From NCBI RefSeq assembly GCF_044454545.1, contig NZ_JBITDV010000002.1, positions 186,001 through 250,000 of the forward strand: a DNA stretch of 64,000 nucleotides, read 5' to 3'. Every line of letters begins with the position of its first letter. The stretch's first letter is position 1. A program made the position numbers and the translations under genes. This document shows, one piece after another, positions 49,327 to 56,716 of this stretch. A model generated the notes under the pieces. That model did no database searches. It worked only from the letters and a program-made list of their open reading frames with translations, and had not been told where the DNA came from. Origin of the DNA: Cryptosporangium sp044454545. GTDB lineage: Bacteria > Actinomycetota > Actinomycetes > Mycobacteriales > Cryptosporangiaceae.

Positions 49327-50046
49327 GTGTTCTACTGGGTGTGCAAATACATCCTGATCGGGCCTTTTCTCCGGGTGTTCTTCCGGCCGGTGCTCGAGGG
49401 GGTGGAGAACATCCCCGCGACGGGTCCCGTCATTCTGGCGAGCAATCACCTGTCGTTCAGCGATTCGTTCTTTTTTCCACTGATGGTGCCCCGCAGGATC
49501 ATTTTCCTCGCGAAAGCGGAGTACTTCACCGGTAAGGGCCTCAAGGGCCTGTTCTCCCGGCTGTTCTTCAGCGCGGCCGGCTGCGTCCCGATCGACCGGG
49601 CGTCCGGCTCGGCCGCCGAGGCGGCGCTCCTCACCGGCGCCCGGGTCCTCGGTGAGGGTCACCCGCTCGGCATCTACCCGGAGGGCACCCGCTCGCCCGA
49701 CGGCAAGCTCTACCGCGGCAAGACCGGTGTCGCCCGGCTCGCGCTGGAGACCGGTGTGCCGGTCGTCCCGGTCGCGATGATCAACACCGATCAGGTGCAG
49801 CCGATCGGCCGGCTGATCCCGCGGATCATGCGGGTGCGCATGCGGGTCGGCAAGCCGCTCGACTTCAGCCGCTACGCCGGCATGGCCGGCAACCGCTTCG
49901 TCGAGCGGTCGGTCACCGACCAGATCATGTACGACCTGATGCAGCTGTCCGGTCAGCGGTACGCCGACGTCTACGCCGCCTCGGTCAAGAACAACAGCAC
50001 TCCGGTGGACGCCGACCAGCGCGCCGCCGAGAGCGTTGCCGCCTGA
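49327..50046 (+). CDS. 1-acylglycerol-3-phosphate acyltransferase (PlsC family)
   Basis: This 239-residue protein starts with GTG 49327. N-terminal hydrophobic segment FYWVCKYILIGPFLRVFF. The catalytic HX4D motif is in SNHLSFSDS (about residues 39-47). YPEGTRSPDGKLYRGKTG gives the substrate-binding EGTR motif and VVPVAMINTD follows. It would add a fatty acid to lysophosphatidate or a related acceptor. The homologue Rv2182c sits in similar context. MacS starts within its last codons. Confidence 0.92.
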   Translation: MFYWVCKYILIGPFLRVFFRPVLEGVENIPATGPVILASNHLSFSDSFFFPLMVPRRIIFLAKAEYFTGKGLKGLFSRLFFSAAGCVPIDRASGSAAEAALLTGARVLGEGHPLGIYPEGTRSPDGKLYRGKTGVARLALETGVPVVPVAMINTDQVQPIGRLIPRIMRVRMRVGKPLDFSRYAGMAGNRFVERSVTDQIMYDLMQLSGQRYADVYAASVKNNSTPVDADQRAAESVAA

Positions 50047-51178
50047 CATTCCCTCCGGCCGGCGGCCGGCCGGGTTCACTGTCGAAGTCTCCGGCTGGCG
50101 TGCGCTGGCGGCGTTCCGCTGGCTGACGCTCGTCTACGCGACCGCGCTCAATCTGGACGATCTGGGGCGCGTCGCTCATCCGGGCTGGTGCGTCGCCGCT
50201 CTCGCGCTGATGGCCGGCTGGAGCGTCGTCGCGACCTACTGCTACGCCCGGCCCCGGTTCCGGACACCGGCGCTCCTGGTCGTCGATCTGCTCGTCACGC
50301 TGGCGACCGTGCTGGCGACCCGCCTGGTCGAGACGCCCGAGCGGATCGCCGGCGGCGAGTTCACGGTGCCGACGGTCTGGGCCGCGACCGCGGTGATGGC
50401 CTGGGCGCTGCGGTGGGAGATCGTCGGCGGGCTGCTCGCGACGCTGCTGCTCGGGGTGGCCAACGTGATCGTGGTGAGCGGCCAGCCCACCCGCGGGACC
50501 GTGCACAACATGATTCTGGTGCTGCTCGCCGCGATCGTGATCGGGTACGTCGCCGAGGTGCTCCGGCAGGTCGACCGGATCATGATCGACGTCTGGCAGG
50601 AGCAGGGCGCGGTCGCCGAGCGGGATCGCCTGGCCCGGCACATCCACGACGGCGTCCTCCAGGTGCTGGCGCTGGTCAAGCGACGCGGCGCGGAGCTCGA
50701 CGGGCCCGGCCGAGAACTGGCCGAGCTGGCCGGCGAGCAGGAGGCCGCGCTGCGGGCGCTGATGACCCGGGGATCGGCCGCACCGGCCGACGGCGAGGTC
50801 GACCTGACCGCGCTGGTCACGCCGTCGGCGGCGTCCGCGTCGATCGAGCTGGTGGCGCCGGCCGAGCCCGTGATGCTGCCGGCGGCCGCGGCCGCCGAGG
50901 TGGCCGCGGCGATCGGCGCCGCGCTGCACAACGTCGCCGAGCACGCACCGGGCGCCCGCGCCTGGGTGGTGATCGAGGACGAACCGGAATCAGTGCTGGT
51001 CGTCGTGCGGGACGACGGCCCCGGGCTGCCGCCGGGCCGGTTGACGGAGGCCGCGTCGCAGGGTCGTCTCGGTGTGGTTCAGTCGATCCGCGGCCGGATC
51101 CGGGAGCTCGGCGGCACGGTCCGGATCACCAGCGAGCCCGGCGACGGAACAGAGGTGGAGCTGCATGTCCCTCGATGA
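50036..51178 (+). CDS. macS: MacS-type sensor histidine kinase
   Basis: This predicts 380 residues from TTG 50036; no ATG/GTG lies near the expected N-terminus, making TTG the best candidate. VEVSGWRALAAFRWLTLVYA leads into about five helices (to about 180). A HisKA_3 dimerisation segment with RLARHIHDGVLQVLALV (phospho-His about residue 202) and an ATPase domain with ALHNVAEHAPGA and VVRDDGPGLPPGRL follow. It overlaps macR by 14 nt. MacS/MacR pairs are known in corynebacteria and relatives; the signal is unclear. Confidence 0.88.
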   Translation: MPPDIPSGRRPAGFTVEVSGWRALAAFRWLTLVYATALNLDDLGRVAHPGWCVAALALMAGWSVVATYCYARPRFRTPALLVVDLLVTLATVLATRLVETPERIAGGEFTVPTVWAATAVMAWALRWEIVGGLLATLLLGVANVIVVSGQPTRGTVHNMILVLLAAIVIGYVAEVLRQVDRIMIDVWQEQGAVAERDRLARHIHDGVLQVLALVKRRGAELDGPGRELAELAGEQEAALRALMTRGSAAPADGEVDLTALVTPSAASASIELVAPAEPVMLPAAAAAEVAAAIGAALHNVAEHAPGARAWVVIEDEPESVLVVVRDDGPGLPPGRLTEAASQGRLGVVQSIRGRIRELGGTVRITSEPGDGTEVELHVPR

Positions 51179-51824
51179 CGGAGCCCGCGTGATGGTGGTC
51201 GACGATCACCCGATGTGGCGGGACGCGGTCGCCCGCGACCTCGGCGCGGCCGGGTTCGACGTGGTCGCGACCGCGGGCGATGGCGCGGCCGCGGTGCGGA
51301 TCGCGGCTGCTGCGCGTCCGCAGGTCGTGGTGATGGACCTGCAGCTGCCGGAGCTCTCCGGGGTCGAGGCGACGGCCCGGATCCTGGCCGCCGACCCGGC
51401 CTGCCGGGTCCTCGTGCTCTCGGCCAGCGCCGAGCGCCCGGACGTCCTGGACGCGATCCGGGCCGGCGCGACCGGCTACCTGGTCAAGTCGGCCGGTGCC
51501 ACCGAGCTGGTGGACGCGGTGTCGCGCACCGCCCGGGGCGAGGCCGCGTTCACCGCCGGACTGGCCGGGCTGGTTCTGGGGGAGTACCGGCGGCTCGCGG
51601 CCGGCCCCGAACCCGACGAAGGCCCGGCGCTGACCTCCCGGGAGACCGAGGTGCTGCGGCTGATCGCCCGCGGGCTGACCGCCAAGCAGGTCGCGACCCG
51701 CCTGCGCCTGTCGGTCCGGACGGTGCAGAACCACCTGCAGAACGTGATGGACAAGCTGCAGGTGCACAACCGGGCCGGGCTGGTGCGCTACGCGATCGAG
51801 GCGGGCCTCGACGAAGACTCCTGA
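51165..51824 (+). CDS. macR: MacR-type response regulator
   Basis: This predicts 219 residues from ATG 51165, inside the end of macS. Receiver motifs: MVVDDHPMWRD, VVMDLQLPELSG (phospho-Asp, about residue 59), LSASAERPDV and GYLVKSAGA. The LuxR-type HTH starts LTSRETEVLRLIARGLTAKQVATRL, with RTVQNHLQNVMDKL. The 3' end overlaps the convergent cyclase gene by 37 bp. Confidence 0.92.
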   Translation: MSLDDGARVMVVDDHPMWRDAVARDLGAAGFDVVATAGDGAAAVRIAAAARPQVVVMDLQLPELSGVEATARILAADPACRVLVLSASAERPDVLDAIRAGATGYLVKSAGATELVDAVSRTARGEAAFTAGLAGLVLGEYRRLAAGPEPDEGPALTSRETEVLRLIARGLTAKQVATRLRLSVRTVQNHLQNVMDKLQVHNRAGLVRYAIEAGLDEDS

Positions 51825-54800
51825 TCGGCGATCGGCCCCGGATGGTCGGGCACCTCTTCCGGGCCCGGGTCTTCCAGCGGGTCGCTGTTGGCCAGCCGGA
51901 GCAGTAGCCGGGCCCGGTTGCGCAGGCCGAACGTCGTCAGCCGGGCGGTGAGCTCCGGCACCGGCGCGACCTCGCCGGCCCGTGCGGCCCGCAGCGACCA
52001 GGCAGTGGCGAGCGACGCGTCGGTCGCGTCGCCCATCCGCTCGTAGACCGACGCGGCGACCGCGTGGTGCAGCGCCGCGGTGCCGTGGTCGCCGCCGTGC
52101 GCGGCCAGCGCGCCGTTGACGACCGACCGGGCCGCCCGCACCCAGAGCGTCTCGCGGGGCGCACCCTCCAGCGCGCGCTTCAGCCAGCCCGCCGACTCCT
52201 CGGCGTACCGGCCGCACTTGACGCCGGTGAGCACCGCGGCGTGCGCGGCCGCGGCCAGCCACTCCCGCGGCGCCAGCGGCTCGGCGGCGTGCTCGGCCTC
52301 CAGCCGCCGCAGCGCGACCGTCGCCTGCTCGGCCGAGCCGGTGACGGCCCGGTACAGCGCCGCGTGGGCCAGCGCGTTGGCCAGCGCCAGCCGGGTGCCG
52401 TGCCGGGCCGCGGTGACCACGATCAGCTCGGGGTTGAACCCGGAGTCCTCGCCCCGCAGTGCCCGGAGCCAGGCGGCCAGCGTCCGCAGGTGCGCCCACT
52501 CGGCGTCCAGCGTCTCGTCGCCGGTGAACGCGGCGTCGGCGGAGGCCAGCGTGGCGTCCCAGTCGCCGTCGAAGTACGCGCGCATCGGGGTGTGACCGGG
52601 GTGCGGACGTCCGCGGGCGGCGAGCGTCGTCGCGGCGGCCTCGTCGAGCAGCGCGAAGCTCCGGGCGATCTCGCCCTCCTCCTGCAGCGCGCCCGCGAGG
52701 TTCTCCGACGCCCGGCGCAGCGACCGCAGGTGGTCGGTGCGGCTGCGGTCGACGGCCCGCTCGAGCAGCGTCAGGCCGGAGAGGTCACCGGAGAGGTAGC
52801 GGGCGGCGCCCTCGGTGATCTGCGCGTTCACCTCGAGCTCGGGCAGGCCGAGCCGGCGGGCGAGATCTCCGGCGGTCTTCGCGGCCGCGGTCGCCTCGTC
52901 GACCTCGTAGCTCATCATCCGCAGCCGGGCCATCTCGGCGTGCGCGGCGGCGCGGACCGGGCTCTCGTCACCGGCGCCGTAGGGTGCCAGCGCGCGGTCG
53001 AGGTGCGCGAGCGCCGCGGTGCGGTCGCCGCGGGCCCAGGCCACCTGGCTGAGCAGGGTCCGGGCGCTCGCGGCCGCGTCGCGGGCGCCCAGCACCTCGA
53101 GCTGGCTGGCGCAGCGGGAGACGTCGGCCGCGCCGGTGAACCCCTCCGGGTCGGTGGTGAATCGGAGCCGCCAGCGCAGCACGAGCGCGGTCAGCCGGGC
53201 GACCTCGTCGTCCCGGGCGGCGGGGTGTTCCAGGGCGGCGAGTTCTTCGAGCGTCAGCGTGTTCTCGTTTTCCCAGAGGGCCAGGGCTTTGTCGAGCAGA
53301 CCCACCGCGGTCGGGTTCGCGTGCAGGCTGGCCGCGCGCTCGGCCGCGGCGACCAGCGCGGTGCGGGCCGGCTGCAGGAACGGACGGACGTCCATGTGCA
53401 GGGTCCGGGCCAGCTCCAGCGCGGCCACCCGGTGGTGGGCGACCGCGTCGACGGCCTCGGTGGTACGGCCGGTGACGTGCGACTGCAGCCAGCGGGCGGC
53501 CCGCTGGTGCCGGACGACCCGCAGCGCCCGCGGCTGCCTGCGGTAGGCCAGGTCGCGGACGACCGCGTGGGAGAACGCCAGCGCGGGCTCACCGGCCAGC
53601 ACGTGGCCGGTCGCCGGGCGGATGAACGCCTTGGCGCGCAGCTCGGCCAGCAGCGCTTCGACCTCGTCGCGGGCCAGCTCGGCGACGGTCGCGACCGCGC
53701 CCGGCCAGAACACCTCGCCGATCACCGCGGCCGCCTGCAGCGCACGCTGGGAGCGGGGCCCGAGCAGATCGACACGACTGGCCACCACGGCCCGCACCGA
53801 CTCGGGCAGCGGGAGAGCGCCCTCGGCGTCGTCGCTCTGCTGATCGGCCAGCATCCGGACGTACTCGTGCGCGTAGAGCGGCGTTCCGGCGGCGAGCACG
53901 GTGAGGTGCTCGAGCGTGTCGTCCGGGATCGGGGAGTCGCCGGAGAGCGCGCGGAACAGCGTCAGCGTGTCGTGCGGGTCGAGCGGTGGCAGCTCGACCA
54001 GCGCGTGCCGGGGGTGGGCGGCGTCGTACCAGTGCACCTGCCCGAGGGCGGACAGCTCGGGCCGGGCCGTGCCGAGCACCAGCAGCGGACCGTCGACCGT
54101 GTCGACGAGCTGCCGCAGGAACTCCAGCAGCGGCGGCTCGGCGAGCGCCAGGTCTTCGACCACGACGACGAGCGGACGCCGGGCCGCGAGCCGCGCGAAG
54201 AACATCCGCCACGCGGCCTGGGCCTCGTCGGCCTCGATCGGGGGAGCGGAGTAACCGACCAGCGGGGCCAGCGCGTCGACGACGCCGGTGCGCTCGGCGG
54301 TGGTGAGCAGCCCGTGCAGCGAATCGACGACCTTGCGGCGGGCGGTGTCGGCGGAGTCGGACTCCAGCACCCCGGCGTACCCGGTGACGACCTCGGCGAC
54401 CGCGGCGAACGGCCCGCCCTCGCCACCGGCCGGGCAGCGGCCACCGACCCAGCGGATGCCGACCGGCATCGACTGCTCGGCGTGCCGGTTCAGCTCGCGG
54501 ACCAGACGGCTCTTGCCGACGCCGGCCGGGCCGACGACGGTGACCAGGCGGGGCGCGCGGTCGTCGATCGTCGCCCGGAGCAGACCGGCGAGATGATCGA
54601 GGTACGGGCCGCGGCCGACGAACGGGCCGTGGTCGCGGTGGCGGTCCCACCGGCGCTGCACCAGCCGCAGCGGACGCCAGACCGGCACCGGCCCGGCCTT
54701 GCCCTTCACCATCACCGGCGGCATCTCGGCGTACTCGACGTACTCGCGGCTGGCCCGCCAGGTCGCCGACGACACGACGATGCCGCCGACCGGCGCGTGC

Positions 54801-55435
54801 GACTGCAGCCGCGACGCCAGGTTCACGACGTCACCGGCGACCAGCGCCTGACCGCCGTCGCGGATCGCGTCCAGATCGACGACGACCTCGCCGGTCGCCA
54901 GGCCGACGCGGGCCCGCAGCGGGCCGGACGGGCCGATGATCCGGCCGTCGAGGTCGGCCTGCAGCTCCAGCCCGACGCGGACGGCGCGGACCGCGTCGTC
55001 CTCCTGGGTCACCGGCGCGCCGAAGACGGCCATCACCGCGTCACCGATGTACTTCTCGACGACGCCTCCGCGGCGGCGGATCGCGCGGGCGACCGTGTCG
55101 AAGTACCGCTGCTGGAGGGCGCGGAGGTCTTCCGGGTCGAGCCGCTCGCCCAGGTTCGTGAAGCCGGTGAGGTCGACGAACAGGATCGTGACGACCCGCC
55201 GCTCCTCGCGGGAGGCGGGGCCGGCGATCGGCAGGCTGCGGGCGGCCGGATCGAGGTCGGCGGCGCAGTTCGGGCACGACTCGGCGGTGAGCTCGACGCC
55301 GGTGGCGCAGGTCGGGCACTTGCGCAGCAGCGCGGAGCCGCAGCGGCCACAGAAGCGGTCGCCGGGGCGGCCCACCGCGGCGCAGCGTGCGCAGTGCGTG
55401 TCGATGGGACGTTCACCCCGCTTCCGAATTCGCAA
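51788..55435 (-). CDS. Zinc-ribbon adenylate cyclase fused to AAA-type ATPase and TPR-like region
   Basis: This predicts 1215 residues, start TTG 55435 (uncertain; a GTG about 20 residues in would lose the first CxxC). Residues 15-62 have four CxxC-type pairs (double zinc ribbon). Class III cyclase at about 78-245: metal-binding Asp in LFVDLTGF and EKYIGDAVMAVFGAP, adenine-specifying Lys and Asp, and NLASRL. AAA-type core from about 270: GPFVGRG, Walker A GPAGVGKS and VVVEDLA. The rest is helical, TPR-like. All catalytic cyclase residues are present, so cAMP production is plausible; the ATPase part recalls signal-transducing ATPases. It is followed upstream by a Crp gene on the same strand. 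Confidence 0.9.
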   Translation of the reverse strand: MRIRKRGERPIDTHCARCAAVGRPGDRFCGRCGSALLRKCPTCATGVELTAESCPNCAADLDPAARSLPIAGPASREERRVVTILFVDLTGFTNLGERLDPEDLRALQQRYFDTVARAIRRRGGVVEKYIGDAVMAVFGAPVTQEDDAVRAVRVGLELQADLDGRIIGPSGPLRARVGLATGEVVVDLDAIRDGGQALVAGDVVNLASRLQSHAPVGGIVVSSATWRASREYVEYAEMPPVMVKGKAGPVPVWRPLRLVQRRWDRHRDHGPFVGRGPYLDHLAGLLRATIDDRAPRLVTVVGPAGVGKSRLVRELNRHAEQSMPVGIRWVGGRCPAGGEGGPFAAVAEVVTGYAGVLESDSADTARRKVVDSLHGLLTTAERTGVVDALAPLVGYSAPPIEADEAQAAWRMFFARLAARRPLVVVVEDLALAEPPLLEFLRQLVDTVDGPLLVLGTARPELSALGQVHWYDAAHPRHALVELPPLDPHDTLTLFRALSGDSPIPDDTLEHLTVLAAGTPLYAHEYVRMLADQQSDDAEGALPLPESVRAVVASRVDLLGPRSQRALQAAAVIGEVFWPGAVATVAELARDEVEALLAELRAKAFIRPATGHVLAGEPALAFSHAVVRDLAYRRQPRALRVVRHQRAARWLQSHVTGRTTEAVDAVAHHRVAALELARTLHMDVRPFLQPARTALVAAAERAASLHANPTAVGLLDKALALWENENTLTLEELAALEHPAARDDEVARLTALVLRWRLRFTTDPEGFTGAADVSRCASQLEVLGARDAAASARTLLSQVAWARGDRTAALAHLDRALAPYGAGDESPVRAAAHAEMARLRMMSYEVDEATAAAKTAGDLARRLGLPELEVNAQITEGAARYLSGDLSGLTLLERAVDRSRTDHLRSLRRASENLAGALQEEGEIARSFALLDEAAATTLAARGRPHPGHTPMRAYFDGDWDATLASADAAFTGDETLDAEWAHLRTLAAWLRALRGEDSGFNPELIVVTAARHGTRLALANALAHAALYRAVTGSAEQATVALRRLEAEHAAEPLAPREWLAAAAHAAVLTGVKCGRYAEESAGWLKRALEGAPRETLWVRAARSVVNGALAAHGGDHGTAALHHAVAASVYERMGDATDASLATAWSLRAARAGEVAPVPELTARLTTFGLRNRARLLLRLANSDPLEDPGPEEVPDHPGPIADQESSSRPASIA

Positions 55436-55625
55436 CCGAAATCGCCAGACGGTCAGGTATTTGCTGTGAATCGTCTCAGCGACGAGACCGGGGAGCCACC
55501 CTCACCGCCAATATTCACCCGGTCGGAGGCTTTGACAGTCGTCTACCTGACGCATCTCTGACACGTCCGGCTGAGGCCCGATTACGGTGTGTGGCGACGT
55601 GAGCCGGAGGGGCGGAAGACCCGTA

Positions 55626-55802
55626 ATGCGCGGAATGTCGAGTATGGTCACCGTGACCCTGAAGGCCGCGTGGACGGACTCTGCGGGAATCGGCCACCCG
55701 GCGGGCTCCACCGTCCGCGTTCCCGAGTCGCAGCTGGACGAACTCGTCTGCACAGGTGTGATCGTTACAGATGCCAGTGAGAGTTGGGTCACATGTGACT
55801 AG
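55626..55802 (+). CDS. Possible small protein opposite the crp-cyclase gap
   Basis: This predicts 58 residues from ATG 55626 with GGAAG 7 nt upstream. MRGMSSMVTVTLKAAWTDSAG is followed by VRVPESQLDELVCTGVIVTD, an arrangement similar to small beta-rich proteins found in phage and actinobacterial genomes. It is the only candidate gene in the 409-bp stretch between the cyclase and crp. Its stop lies in the palindrome GTCACATGTGAC, followed by a terminator hairpin, which favours a real transcript. Confidence 0.5.
   Translation: MRGMSSMVTVTLKAAWTDSAGIGHPAGSTVRVPESQLDELVCTGVIVTDASESWVTCD
55788..55799. promoter_or_regulatory. 12-bp palindrome GTCACATGTGAC
   Basis: This perfect palindrome lies 45 bp past the crp stop at the end of the 55626 ORF. 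TCACA/TGTGA halves resemble Crp half-sites but with a 0-nt spacer, unlike the consensus 6-nt spacer. It may simply be coding sequence. Confidence 0.25.
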
Positions 55803-55825
55803 AGTTGTCGCAGAACGCGACAACT
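55803..55825. terminator. Hairpin terminator between the 55626 ORF and crp
   Basis: AGTTGTCGC pairs with GCGACAACT (9 bp, loop AGAAC). It lies 1 nt past the small ORF and 20 nt past the crp stop in the opposite direction. Confidence 0.7.
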
Positions 55826-55844
55826 TCGGTCAGTTGTGTCACGT

Positions 55845-56537
55845 TCAGGTCATCCCGGCGCGGCGGCGCAGGGCGGGAATGTCGGTCACGACGATCTTGC
55901 GGCCCTCGGTGTGGAGCCAGCCGCGGGTGGCGAACGTGCCGAGCGCCTGGTTCACGCTCTGACGCGAACCGCCGGCCATCTCGGCCAGCTGGGTCTGGTT
56001 CAGGTCGATCGTGACGACCGGCGAGCGGTTGTCGCCGACCAGGCGGATCAGCGTCTTCGCGACCCGGCCGGGCAGGTCGAGGAAGATGTGGTCGGACGTC
56101 TGGTCGGTGAGCCGGCGGATCAGCCCGCCGAACGACCGCATCACGCCGTCGAGGATCGGCGGCTGCGTCCGCACCAGCTCCAGGAACGCACCACGCGAGA
56201 GCGCGAGCACGTGCGTCTCCTCCAGCGCCTCCGCCGACGCCGACCGGGTACCGCCGTCGAGCAGCGACAACTCGCCCAGGACGCCCGGCGGCCGCACGAC
56301 GTAGAGCAGCGCCCGATCGCCGGTCGGTGCGGTCCGGAACACCGACACCGCCCCCCGCCGGACCATGATCAGCGAGTCGCCCGGATCTTTCTCCAGGAAC
56401 AACAGCTGACCACGCCGGTAGCTGCGCGGCACGGCGGCCGCGGCCACCCGGCTGCGCACGGCGGGCGCGAGGCCGGCGAACAGGTCGACGCCGGCCAGCG
56501 GGTCGTCCGCCGGCGGGTTCGGTGTCGGTACGGTCAT
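55845..56537 (-). CDS. crp: Crp/Fnr-family cAMP-responsive transcription regulator
   Basis: This predicts 230 residues from ATG 56537. The cyclic-nucleotide domain (about 20-135) has GDSLIMVRRGAVSVFR and the phosphate-binding cassette GELSLLDGGTRSAS with a conserved Arg. The C-terminal HTH (about 170-225) includes TQLAEMAGGSRQSVNQALGT. Absence of Cys means it is not a Fnr-type sensor. It lies 410 bp from the adenylate cyclase gene on the same strand, so the two could form a cAMP circuit. It is divergent from uvrC. Confidence 0.93.
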   Translation of the reverse strand: MTVPTPNPPADDPLAGVDLFAGLAPAVRSRVAAAAVPRSYRRGQLLFLEKDPGDSLIMVRRGAVSVFRTAPTGDRALLYVVRPPGVLGELSLLDGGTRSASAEALEETHVLALSRGAFLELVRTQPPILDGVMRSFGGLIRRLTDQTSDHIFLDLPGRVAKTLIRLVGDNRSPVVTIDLNQTQLAEMAGGSRQSVNQALGTFATRGWLHTEGRKIVVTDIPALRRRAGMT

Positions 56538-56703
56538 CGTTGCATCGTCCCGGTCGCCTCTTTCCGTGATCACATCGTGGTCTGGCGCACCATGATGCCG
56601 TGTCCTGTCGTATGTCTGACAGTGGGACCGGCCGGAAAGCGGTAATGGCATCTTCTTCCCGCGGCGCCGCCGTCGGGCTCACCGAACTGTCGGCGAGGGC
56701 GAC

Positions 56704-56709
56704 TAGGCT
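56704..56709 (+). promoter_or_regulatory. -10 box giving a leaderless uvrC transcript
   Basis: TAGGCT ends 7 nt before GTG 56717, the start chosen for uvrC. No ribosome site precedes this GTG, in keeping with a leaderless message. No clear -35. Confidence 0.45.
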
Positions 56710-56716
56710 TTTGAGC

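Noticed and set aside
52064..55561. A 1165-codon open frame on the plus strand
   Set aside because: It is antisense to the cyclase/ATPase gene, rich in Gly/Arg/Gln and has no recognisable domain. Such frames are expected in very GC-rich DNA.
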